Source: Plantactinospora soyae
Lineage (GTDB): Bacteria > Actinomycetota > Actinomycetes > Mycobacteriales > Micromonosporaceae
DNA length: 64,000 nucleotides
Assembly (NCBI RefSeq): GCF_014874095.1
Contig: NZ_JADBEB010000001.1
Coordinates: 9,114,001 to 9,178,000, forward strand
Reading direction: 5' to 3'
Position numbers and translations under genes: made by a program. The notes beneath the pieces are model-generated. The model saw only the letters and a list, made by a program, of their open reading frames with translations. It was not told the origin of the DNA and ran no database searches. Positions 11,793 to 19,535 of the stretch are shown piece by piece (position 1 is the stretch's first letter; each line of letters starts with the position of its first letter).

Positions 11793-12279
11793 CGGCGGAC
11801 GGCCGACGAATGGTGCACCTGGCCGGGGTGGCCTCGACGCGGGCGGCAGCGTCACCTCGGCCGATCGGTGTGCGGAGCCGGCCCTGATGATTCAGTTGGA
11901 CGGCGAAGGCGTCTACCTGTACGCGGAAGCTGGGACCGACGAGCCCGGCGACGAACAGGATGGTCAGCGTCGGTTTGTGGCGGACGAGCCAACGGGCGAG
12001 TTCAGCTCGCAGCCGATCCATGTCGATATCGCCGACAAGGTAGATGGTCAGCTTGACTACATCCTTGACCTGCAGGCCGGCGGCGAACAGGTTCCAACGG
12101 ACGTTGTCAAGCGCGATCACCAGTTGTTCGATCGAGTCGTCCGGCACATGTCCACCAGGTCGGATCCCGAACTGGCCGGAGAGCACCAACCAGCGCGGCG
12201 AGCTAACCTCGGCCTGGTGGTGGAAACCGGCGATCGGCGGGTGCACCCGCTCCGGCGAGGGATTGTGAAATCTCGTCAT
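11737..12279 (-). CDS. RidA/YjgF-family protein with an extended C-terminus
   Basis: 180 residues. The first 130 match a RidA-like trimer subunit: WLVLSGQFGIRPGGHV, a middle helix with DNVRWNLFAAGLQVKDVVKLTIYL, and the ending FRVQVDAFAVQ. RidA enzymes hydrolyse reactive enamine/imine intermediates. The usual catalytic Arg near the C-terminus is not obvious, so this may be a non-canonical subgroup. The last 50 residues are basic and Pro-rich, overlap the 3' end of the aldo/keto reductase on the other strand, and look like read-through after loss of the original stop. The start is 6 bases from the lipoprotein stop, so it is probably the last gene of that operon. Confidence 0.8.
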   Translation of the reverse strand: MTRFHNPSPERVHPPIAGFHHQAEVSSPRWLVLSGQFGIRPGGHVPDDSIEQLVIALDNVRWNLFAAGLQVKDVVKLTIYLVGDIDMDRLRAELARWLVRHKPTLTILFVAGLVGPSFRVQVDAFAVQLNHQGRLRTPIGRGDAAARVEATPARCTIRRPSAANRRCPRPPPPAGQGAHR

Positions 12280-12285
12280 GACGAA

Positions 12286-13017
12286 TCAGCTTGGTCCCGT
12301 CCGGGAGAGGTGGGACACCGCCTCCTGAGTGAACGCTTCCGCGAAGTTACGGAGGAAGGCGAGAACCTGATCGATTTCCGGAGTTGCTGCCCGGTTATCA
12401 ATGCGTGTGGTGACGCGCAGGTTGCCGTGGCGTAGCTCGTAAAGAACCTCCACCCCGGCGGCGTCAAGGTCTTCGATGCGAGGATACTGCTGCGGTTCGA
12501 TCGGGACTACCGTCTGGAAATAGACCCCTTCGTCCCACCAGCCACTGACATCCTGTATCGACACCTCCGGCTTGGATTCCGCGAACTTCCGCAGTGAGAT
12601 CACCTCTGCCTTGTGAGCATCCTCGGCATCCTCGTGGTTCGGGTACGTCCGCAGGCTGACGGTGCCGGCCGGATCAAACTCCCCGACCTCGGTACGGAAT
12701 CGTCCACTGTCGTCGTGGGCCCTGATTTCGCAGCTTAGGGAAACGTTGCTACCCCGAGGATCGAAATGTACTTTCGGGTCGTACGAGGAGCGGAGTTTCA
12801 GGCCTGAGCGTGTAGCGACCTCCGCCATCCTCATCCGATCGCACATGTCCGGGGTCGCCTGCCCGTACGTGACACGTGGCTCGGGGGTCTCGGTCGGCTC
12901 TGGGCTGGAGTCGCATCCGCCGATGGCAAGGGCGGCAGCTGCGGCGAGCACTGCCCAGGGCCGGATGATCGGGTAACGCTCTCGACGGTGTACCTGCATG
13001 CCGACAACTCCGCTCAT
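12286..13017 (-). CDS. Putative lipoprotein of an ESX-like operon
   Basis: 243 residues. The signal sequence (WAVLAAAAALAIGGC) has a lipobox ending in Cys near residue 35, followed by a Ser/Pro/Glu/Thr linker, so the protein is likely lipid-anchored on the outer face of the membrane. The globular domain has two further Cys (about 59 and 96) and resembles the DUF3558-type actinobacterial lipoproteins in layout, but a family cannot be assigned with certainty. The start codon overlaps the stop of the upstream gene as ATGA, so it is translationally coupled to the WXG-like protein. An internal ATG at codon 7 is an alternative start. Confidence 0.8.
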   Translation of the reverse strand: MSGVVGMQVHRRERYPIIRPWAVLAAAAALAIGGCDSSPEPTETPEPRVTYGQATPDMCDRMRMAEVATRSGLKLRSSYDPKVHFDPRGSNVSLSCEIRAHDDSGRFRTEVGEFDPAGTVSLRTYPNHEDAEDAHKAEVISLRKFAESKPEVSIQDVSGWWDEGVYFQTVVPIEPQQYPRIEDLDAAGVEVLYELRHGNLRVTTRIDNRAATPEIDQVLAFLRNFAEAFTQEAVSHLSRTGPS

Positions 13018-14114
13018 CGGGCCCGCGGTAGATGGAAGTCGCTGCTGTTGGTGCCGTGGAGCAGCAGGGGCTGTCGAGGCACCAGCCGCCCGTCCCCTCC
13101 ATCCGGTGTGTCCCGAATGGATTCCATCCGAGAGAGTACGCCCGTAACTTGTTCATCAAGCTCCCGGTATTGCTTGTCCGAGTTCTCAGCGACAACTTTG
13201 ATGGCCTCGCTCAGCGCAAGGAGCAACTCCTCCGCAGTGCCTCCGGTCAGGGCATGTTCCTTCATGGGATTAGCGGTTGCGGCGCTCGCCCCTGCGCTGC
13301 CCAGGTCGAGGCTGTTGGCCCAGAGATCCCGGCCTTTTGCCATGGGCACGAACGCGCTGACGATGATCAGCGCATGCTTGGTGGACTGCTCCTGCTGCTG
13401 CGCCGCCGCCTGCTGGGAGCGTCCGCGCAACTGCTCCAGGAGCGCGTCGCAGGTGGCGTGCAGCACGTTCATCAGGCTCTGCTGGGTGAGGTCGACGGTC
13501 GTGTGTGCGGCCTCCAGACCGGCGACGAGCGCAGCGAGCATCCGGTGGTGGCTTGCCAGGGTCCGTTCGAAGGGGTTGTAGAAGTTGGTCGCGAAGTCCT
13601 CGGCCGCCTCTCCGGACCAGTTGCCGAGGGTGTGCCGCAGCTTTCCGAAGTCGTGGGACACGAAGTCTTCCAACCGCGCCAGTGCGTCCCGCACCGGTTG
13701 GATGATGTCGTTGGAATAGACGGACCCGGTGGGGTGAGCTAGTGGCTTGACCATCGACTTGATCGAGTCCATGTTGTCCGACGCCCAGCCTGGTGCCTTC
13801 GCCTTGTACTCCTCGACCTGCTTCTGAATCTCTTCCTCTATCGAATCCTGCCAGATCAGGCGGGGCGGGAACGGCGGCGGCACGCGCCAGGTACGGCTGA
13901 ACGAGACCGTCCCGGTGAACTCCACGCTGAACCAGGAACCGGAAGCAAACCCGGCAGCGGCAATCTCGGCGAGTACTTCAAACGAGCTGGACTCGATATC
14001 GTCCATGTACGCGAACACCTGGTCGATGTAGTGCAGCTCGGCCAGGTAGGTGCCGATTTCGTTGAGGTACTGGTGCATCTGGCGATAGTCGAAGCGGATC
14101 GAGTTGTCGACCAT
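13014..14114 (-). CDS. Large WXG100/ESX-like helical protein
   Basis: 366 residues, mostly alpha-helical. A WSG motif stands in LGNWSGEAAEDFATNFYNPFE near residue 165, the typical W-x-G turn of WXG100-superfamily secretion substrates. Long helices with a Gln/Ala-rich segment follow (QQAAAQQQEQ). No signal peptide or membrane helix is evident apart from a moderately hydrophobic stretch near 50-60. It sits between a smaller helical protein and a lipoprotein, with short spacings, as in actinobacterial ESX-substrate cassettes. No toxin domain is recognisable at the C-terminus. No ESX secretion core (EccC, EccD) is in the window. Confidence 0.75.
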   Translation of the reverse strand: MVDNSIRFDYRQMHQYLNEIGTYLAELHYIDQVFAYMDDIESSSFEVLAEIAAAGFASGSWFSVEFTGTVSFSRTWRVPPPFPPRLIWQDSIEEEIQKQVEEYKAKAPGWASDNMDSIKSMVKPLAHPTGSVYSNDIIQPVRDALARLEDFVSHDFGKLRHTLGNWSGEAAEDFATNFYNPFERTLASHHRMLAALVAGLEAAHTTVDLTQQSLMNVLHATCDALLEQLRGRSQQAAAQQQEQSTKHALIIVSAFVPMAKGRDLWANSLDLGSAGASAATANPMKEHALTGGTAEELLLALSEAIKVVAENSDKQYRELDEQVTGVLSRMESIRDTPDGGDGRLVPRQPLLLHGTNSSDFHLPRAR

Positions 14115-14135
14115 GACGTCTCCCGTCTGGCCAGG

Positions 14136-14633
14136 TCAGTCAACGATGTTGCGGGGAATGCGGGGATCCGCCAGGGGTGGATCCCCGGGGGCCGGGGGGT
14201 CGGTCGGGGCGAGGGCGGGGCGCTGGTAGTCCGACGCGTTGTTGCCAAGGAGCCGAGTGAACTCACTGGCCGCAGCCTCGTCCGTGGCCGCGTACCGGTC
14301 GGCGATGGTAACCAGCGCAGTGCCGACCTCCGACATCCGCAGCGAGGTCAGCCGCAACACGTCCTGCACCTCGGCACGCAACTCCAGCAGACGCTGCTGA
14401 GCCGGGCCAATCCCCCGCCCAGGCAGAGTGAACTGCCCTTCCATCGCCCCGGCCGTCTGGTGCACCAGCACCGTCACGTCCGCGTAGGTCCTGGCGATCC
14501 GGGGCAGCTCGTTACGACCGGCCCGGTAGAGGTAGTAGAGGTGTGCGCCGAGTTCTCTGCCCGAGCCGACATCGCCGACGCTGCTGTCAGCGCCGCGATA
14601 CTCCGGCCGCCATCCCGGCTCGGTTGTCACCAT
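14136..14633 (-). CDS. Small ESX-like helical protein
   Basis: 165 residues. It is mostly helical, with an ERL/AEVQDVL heptad-like centre and the segment IADRYAATDEAAASEF near residue 110. Y-x-x-x-D/E patterns of this kind occur at the end of WXG100/EspC-type proteins and in type VII secretion signals. The tail is Pro-rich and disordered. It is the first gene of the four-gene minus-strand operon, 21 bases before the large WXG-like gene. It is probably a heterodimer partner or chaperone of that protein. Family assignment is by pattern only. Confidence 0.7.
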   Translation of the reverse strand: MVTTEPGWRPEYRGADSSVGDVGSGRELGAHLYYLYRAGRNELPRIARTYADVTVLVHQTAGAMEGQFTLPGRGIGPAQQRLLELRAEVQDVLRLTSLRMSEVGTALVTIADRYAATDEAAASEFTRLLGNNASDYQRPALAPTDPPAPGDPPLADPRIPRNIVD

Positions 14634-14663
14634 GATCCCGTTACCCCCGATTACAGGTGAAAT

Positions 14664-14704
14664 TACCTCGGAGGTTATAGCACGAAGCGCGACTGCCCCG
14701 TCAC
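14664..14704 (-). promoter_or_regulatory. Candidate promoter and palindromic operator of the ESX-like operon
   Basis: On the minus strand, GTGACG (14704-14699) and TATAAC (14679-14674) are 19 bases apart, 41 bases before the ATG. A near-palindrome TTACCTCGGAGGTTA (14664-14678), with 6 of 7 pairs matching, overlaps the -10 hexamer, where a repressor could act. Judged by eye. Confidence 0.4.
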
Positions 14705-14760
14705 CCCACGGTCAAAAACCTGTGGATAACCTCAATGCTCGTACCACCCCGACCCTCCGA

Positions 14761-15153
14761 TCAGGATCCGTCTTCCTCGGCGGCGTCCCAGGTGAGTTCC
14801 TCGTCGCCGATCTCCTGGAGGAATTCCTGTTTCAGGCCGGCCAGCGTCGCGGTGCGTTCGCGGATGAAGCTGTCGCGGTCGTCGGCGAGCAGCCGGGCCA
14901 GCGCGACCGGCGGGATGCCGTGGCTGACCGCCACCGACCGGAGCCGGTCCGGCCGCAGGACGAGCAGGGCGTGGCGGGCCGAGATGCCGGGTGGGGTGGG
15001 TAGGACGATCCGGTTGGCGATACTGGACGCGTCCCGTACTCCGGTTATCGAGCCGAGGGCCATCCGGGCCAGCGACATGGGCCACACCTCAACCGGGTGA
15101 CCGGACGGCTGCGTACTGCCACCGATCCGGACGACGGACGGCCACGATGGCAC
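14761..15153 (-). CDS. Hypothetical protein, possibly truncated
   Basis: 130 residues from a GTG, or 105 from an ATG at 15078. Third codon positions are overwhelmingly G or C from the internal ATG onward, so it is, or was, coding. The C-terminal half (RLLADDRDSFIRERTATL, then EEL and an acidic tail) is helical and acidic. I do not recognise the family. It has no membrane segment or signal peptide. It sits at the left border of an island that also holds a broken pglX, so it may be the remaining C-terminal piece of a larger gene. Confidence 0.5.
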   Translation of the reverse strand: MPSWPSVVRIGGSTQPSGHPVEVWPMSLARMALGSITGVRDASSIANRIVLPTPPGISARHALLVLRPDRLRSVAVSHGIPPVALARLLADDRDSFIRERTATLAGLKQEFLQEIGDEELTWDAAEEDGS

Positions 15154-15282
15154 CGGGTGAGCCGGCCTGATCGATGTCAGTTCACGCCCTGCGAGGTGAC
15201 CTGGTTCCGTGCCGGCCGTCGGTAGCGTCAGCCCTGTTCAACGACGGGGGCTTCCGATCACGATTAGCAGGAAGCGGTGGCC

Positions 15283-15576
15283 ATGGGACTGTTCAACCGC
15301 GTGCCAGCGGACCTGAAGTACTTCGAGGACAAGGTGCAGTCGCTCGCCGGACAGATGGGCGGTCTCCGGTTCGGGGCATCACCGCCGGGGCTCGTGCAGG
15401 AACTCGCCGCCGAGGTTCGGCAGGAGGCGGTCCGGCTGCGGGTTCGACTAACCGCCGAGGGTCGTCAGGGCGACCTGAAAACCCTCCGAAAGGCGATCCT
15501 CAGCAACGGCAGGTTCCTGGACAACGGCACCTACAACCACGTGTTCTATCCGTTTGTCGAGTCGATCTTTCCGTAG
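15283..15576 (+). CDS. Small hypothetical protein
   Basis: 97 residues from the ATG at 15283, which has AGGAAG 8 bases upstream; a GTG two codons earlier is too close to that site. It is a mostly helical, soluble-looking protein with charged N-terminal helices (LKYFEDKVQSLAG) and the C-terminal motif NGTYNHVFYPFVESIF. Codon use is typical of the host. I do not recognise a family. It lies 70 bases upstream of the pglX remnant and on the same strand, so it may once have belonged to the same defence locus. Confidence 0.6.
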   Translation: MGLFNRVPADLKYFEDKVQSLAGQMGGLRFGASPPGLVQELAAEVRQEAVRLRVRLTAEGRQGDLKTLRKAILSNGRFLDNGTYNHVFYPFVESIFP

Positions 15577-15646
15577 CGTTTCCTAGATCTACACAGCCGG
15601 TAGGGTTGGACGATTCGGTGCGGCGCAGCACGAGGGCAGACGGACT

Positions 15647-17364
15647 GTGATCGATCGTCGGGCGTTGCTGAAGGACCTACAGGGCCAGGTCAGGGCGTTG
15701 GAGAAGGACCTGGTCGAGCAGATCGGCGAATCCGGAGAGCACTACGCAAAACTACGACCCGAGTACGACCAGGCGTTCACTTTGAAGTGTACGGCGGCGA
15801 CCTGACCGGCGTGGCGGGACGAGCGGGTGACCCAGTCGGCGGTGGCCTGGGTGCTGGGTTCGGTCTTCGTCCGGTTCTGCGAGGACAACGGGCTGTTCGG
15901 CGGCGTCTGCTACCGGGCCGGGCCAGAGAAGGACCGGGCAGTGCTGGCCGAGGAGTCGCAGGACGACTACTTCCGCCAGCATCGGGGGAAGACCGACCGG
16001 GACTGGCTGCTGGCGTCGTTCGAGCACATCGGAGGGACGCAGGCCGGGCGGCTGCTGTTCGACCCCGAGCACAACCCGGCGTACCGGATTCGTGGAGTTG
16101 GCGCGGGAACTGGATGCGGCGGCGCGGCGCTTGACGGCGGTGAGCCCTGCGGCGGTCGCGGTGGAGGCCGTGCCGACGCGGGGGCGGTTGTCCGGTGCTG
16201 AGGCTGAGTGGGAGTCGACCCGAGGGCGGATGATCGCGCTCTAGGAGGAGCTGGACTGGCAGGTCTACCACCAGTACGAGTTGCTGCCGGACGAGCTGAC
16301 AGCGCCGGCCGAGTCTGTGCCGGAGTTGCAGCTCGGTGAGCGTGCCTTCGAGATCGTGCTTGCCCGCAAGATGGCGGCGGGTAAGGCCGAGACGCAGTGG
16401 TTCGCCCGACACGGGTCGAGGCCGATCACCGAGCTGCCGGAGCACTGGGCGCCGGAGTATCGGGCGGTGGTGGAGAAGCGGATTGCGATCATCGAGCAGA
16501 ACCGCTACCTGGCGCTGATCGAGCGGCCGGAGTGCAAGCGGCGGTGGGCCACCGAGGGCTGGGACCGGATGCTCGACAAGGCGCTCCGGGACTGGCTGCT
16601 GGACCGCTGCGAGGCACGCGAGCTGTGGTACGCCCCGGACGAGAACGGCGTCCCGCAGCCCCGTCCGCTGTCGGTCGCGCAGCTCGCCGACGAGCTGCAT
16701 CGGGATCCGGACTACCTGGCCGTGGCGGACCTCTACGACTCGGGCAAGGAGCTGTCGGCCCTGCTCGTGGAACTGATCGAGCCCGAGCACGTGCCCTACC
16801 TGGCGGCGTTGCGTTACAGCGCAGATGGGATGGAGAAGCGTGCCCGCTGGGAGAACGTCAGGGACCTACAACGGCAGGAGGACGCGGCGCCCGACGAGCC
16901 GGCCAAGCGGAAGATCCGGGACCAGATCCCGGTACCGGAGAAGTACAAGCCGGCCGACTTCCGTAAGAACAGCTACTGGAGCGGCCGAGGCAAGCTCGAC
17001 GTGCCCAAGGAGCGGTTCATCTCGTACCCCCAGGCGGGCCGGGACAACGATCCGTCGCTGCTGATCGGCTGGGCTGGTTGGGACCATCGCGAGCAGGCAC
17101 AGGCGTTGGCCGTACTCATCGTGCTGCGCGACGAGCAGGCGGGCTGGTCGGCAGAGAAGCTGACGCCCCTGCTGGCCGGGCTGCGGGAAGTGATGCCCTG
17201 GGTAAAGCAGTGGCACGGCGAGTTCGACTCGGAGATTGGTGACTTTCCCGACACCATTTATAAACGGCTTCCTCGCCGACCGGCTCAACATCCACGGCCT
17301 TACGGAGAGCGATCTAGCGGCGTGGTGCCCTCCCTCCACAGCACGAGGTCGACGACGAGCCTGA
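15647..17364 (+). pseudogene. pglX: Broken BREX type 2 methyltransferase gene, pglX remnant
   Basis: The N-terminal part starts VIDRRALLKDLQGQVRALE, the opening of BREX-2/Pgl PglX proteins, and contains SAVAWVLGSVFVRFCEDN and DRDWLLASFEHI. The C-terminal part has RLSGAEAEWESTRGRMIAL, EELDWQVYHQYELLP and GKLDVPKERFISYP, the typical PglX tail. Between them, at about 16088, the N6-adenine methyltransferase core is gone: about 147 plus 425 residues remain of a usual 1,200 or so. Other lesions are a Trp-to-TGA stop at 15803, a Gln-to-TAG stop at 16242 and a one-base insertion in an A run at 17262-17264 that shifts the last 34 codons. No pglW, pglY, pglZ or brx gene is near, so this is a dead relic of phage-defence DNA. 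Confidence 0.9.
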
Positions 17365-17548
17365 TCGCCCGTTCGAAAGACTGCAATGGACCTGACAACC
17401 GAAAAGCTACTTCGGCTACGGCCTGTCCCGGCGGGAACGGTCAGACATCTCGGCCCAGAATCATCCTCTGAACAGCAGCTCCCGCCGCCGCCCAATTCCA
17501 TCAGCTACCTGACGGGTCGTATCCGCTGTTCGTGGCAAATCAGTAGGT

Positions 17549-18541
17549 TCAAACGGCATCTTTAATCTGTAGGACGACTGGCCCTGCTGCGGTGGGAGCA
17601 ATCCAAGCCTCGTAGTTGAGATTTCGCAGTTCGGTCTTCTTGGCGTCGAGCCACGTATAGCGCACGACTAATTCATACGTGCCCTTCACGCGGTATATGC
17701 CGAACTTCGTATCGAATGTAGCGCGAGCCGTCAGCAACGGGTCGCCTGTCAAAGACCATTTAAGCTTTTCGGCGCCCGACGGCGGATGCCATTCAGGACA
17801 ACCGGCCGGCATAGCCAAGTCGGCATCACGCACGCAACGGGTGAATGCGTCTCTCAGTGTCGCCGACATCGGTTCCCAAGCCACCCTGGGATCTTGTTTC
17901 GCAACCTCGGGATCACCTATGGCTGACTGCTCTTTAATCCCCTGGACGTCGAGCTTTCCTTCGACCCACTCCACCTTGGCCCAGTACGTCGTTGGCGTCA
18001 CGACGCGGCGCGGCTTCTTGGAGACGGTGTAGTCCGCCGATACCACGACGGTCCCGAGCAGGTCAAAGCGGCTTTCCGCCTGGTTGTAGTGGATGACCGG
18101 AGATTCAATAGGATTGCCGAAAAAAGCCCAATGGACCTTAGAGACGTCTGATGCCTCAACAATGGATTGCGGGCAGTTGGCCGGAGTTGCAGATGCTGAC
18201 TTTGCGCATTTGTCGAGCCAGTCACTTACAGTCGCGACCACGGACTCCTGCTTCACTTCAGCCGGCCAGGGATCTGATGTCGCCGGGAACGGCTCGTCGC
18301 CCCCGAAGACGAAAAAGCCCAAGACGGCAAGGACCCCAACTACGCCCAGTCCACCGCCGCCTGCGGCTGCCGCCGTACCAGCGCCCGAACCTGATTCCGA
18401 CGACTCTTCGCCATCCTCTTGATCAGCGGGATTAGGAGGCGGACCGTAATACTTCTTCGTCGTCCTGTAGTCATGATGGACGTAGTCGCGCGCGGGCTGG
18501 ACCACGTCTCCATCGTTGGTGCGGCCGGTCTGATTGACCAC
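17549..18541 (-). CDS. Membrane-anchored protein with duplicated Cys domain and GDVxQ-RDY motif
   Basis: 330 residues from a GTG. The N-terminal cytoplasmic segment opens with NQTGRTNDGDVVQPARDY (3-20). An acidic linker, a Gly-rich stretch and one membrane helix (about 65-81) follow. The exported part is an internal duplication: repeat 1 (about 108-195) has C112 and C123, repeat 2 (232-315) has C236 and C248. Both show a Cys, then CP, W-x-x-x-G-x-P and a final Y-T. The paired Cys probably form a disulphide in each copy. I do not recognise a named family. The GTG is 4 bases after the upstream gene's stop, so the two form an operon. GC is visibly lower than in flanking core genes. Confidence 0.75.
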   Translation of the reverse strand: MVNQTGRTNDGDVVQPARDYVHHDYRTTKKYYGPPPNPADQEDGEESSESGSGAGTAAAAGGGGLGVVGVLAVLGFFVFGGDEPFPATSDPWPAEVKQESVVATVSDWLDKCAKSASATPANCPQSIVEASDVSKVHWAFFGNPIESPVIHYNQAESRFDLLGTVVVSADYTVSKKPRRVVTPTTYWAKVEWVEGKLDVQGIKEQSAIGDPEVAKQDPRVAWEPMSATLRDAFTRCVRDADLAMPAGCPEWHPPSGAEKLKWSLTGDPLLTARATFDTKFGIYRVKGTYELVVRYTWLDAKKTELRNLNYEAWIAPTAAGPVVLQIKDAV

Positions 18542-18545
18542 TTAG

Positions 18546-18896
18546 TCACCGACCGTCCGAGCCGGGCTGGCTCTGAACGATGTAGTCACGTCCGACTTGG
18601 ATGACGTCTCCGTAGGATGTGTATCCATTTTGGTTCATAGCTGGACCGCCACCGGCCGAGGCACCCCTGCCGTTCACTCCATCCTGATCTCGCGATTCGG
18701 AGACGCGTGACGAGCGCCGAAGTGTCAGATACGTACCGGCGGCTGCCACCGGCAGTGCGATGATGTTTGCCCATGCTGCGGCGCCGTCGAGGCTTCCACT
18801 GAAGATCATGATCACCGAGGAGGTGATGATCAAGACGAGCGCAGAGGCAGTCCAGAGTCGCTTGGGCACGTCGTCCATGATGAGCGATAGATGCAA
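18546..18896 (-). CDS. Small two-helix membrane protein with C-terminal GDVxQ-RDY motif
   Basis: 116 residues. Two membrane helices (about 16-34 and 40-58) are followed by a basic and polar linker. The C-terminal motif NQNGYTSYGDVIQVGRDY (88-105) matches the N-terminus of the next protein in the pattern N-Q-x-G-x-T-x-x-G-D-V-x-Q-x-x-R-D-Y. Similar short G-D-V-V-Q-x-R-D motifs occur in actinobacterial conflict-system proteins, where they are thought to mediate assembly; that parallel is my inference. The ATG at codon 1 or at codon 7 (18878) could be the start. It forms a two-gene operon with the downstream protein. Confidence 0.7.
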   Translation of the reverse strand: MHLSLIMDDVPKRLWTASALVLIITSSVIMIFSGSLDGAAAWANIIALPVAAAGTYLTLRRSSRVSESRDQDGVNGRGASAGGGPAMNQNGYTSYGDVIQVGRDYIVQSQPGSDGR

Positions 18897-19535
18897 CTCG
18901 GGAAAGCTTCGAGTGCGGGTGTCGTTGATTTGTCACATACGAGCAATGAACTGAAACTCATTTGGATACCGCCTCCGACCTGGTCACGAACAGAGTCGGC
19001 GCCGCAAACCACGAGACGCGGGCAGGCATTCCAACTATTCGGACAAGTCGTGTCAAGTGTCATGAGTGCGCCTTTACCTGCCGAGTTGAGCACAATCGCA
19101 CACCCGGGTGAGAGCGCTGCAGAACATCGCCGCCGTCTCTCAACGCATCCCCGTTGAGCGGATATGCCCGCCCCTGACACGGGCCACTTCCCTTCAGAAC
19201 CTGTCGACGCGGACTGCCCTCATCATCGTCGACATGCCCGTGGCCGGACCTGTGGCCGGACTGGCCATCTTTTTCGTCGTCCTTCAAAGCTCTGAGTCGG
19301 AGCATCGGGCGGGACACGATCAGGGCGGCGGACGACGCCGTCCTCCCCCGTCGGTAAACAGCCGACGCGCATTACATGTAGCGCGGTGCGGTCACTCTCA
19401 GCTCACCCGCATTCCGTTATAGGGCCAATGGCGTCACGATTGCGCACAGGTCGCAAGATCCGCCGCAGAACGGCGCGGTTATGCGTTCGGCGCACTGACC
19501 TGACGATGAGAGTAAAACTGGATCTTGTTGACGAC
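18897..19535. other. 639-base gap with no convincing gene
   Basis: Several ORFs of 85-116 codons exist here on both strands, but none has a host-like codon pattern, a good ribosome-binding site or recognisable residues. The stretch is less GC-rich than the core genome. It separates the two minus-strand operons of the island and would hold the promoter of the 18896 gene. Confidence 0.5.

Noticed and set aside
18830-19422. Several ORFs in the gap between the two island operons
   Set aside because: Weak codon bias, no start signal, no recognisable residues.
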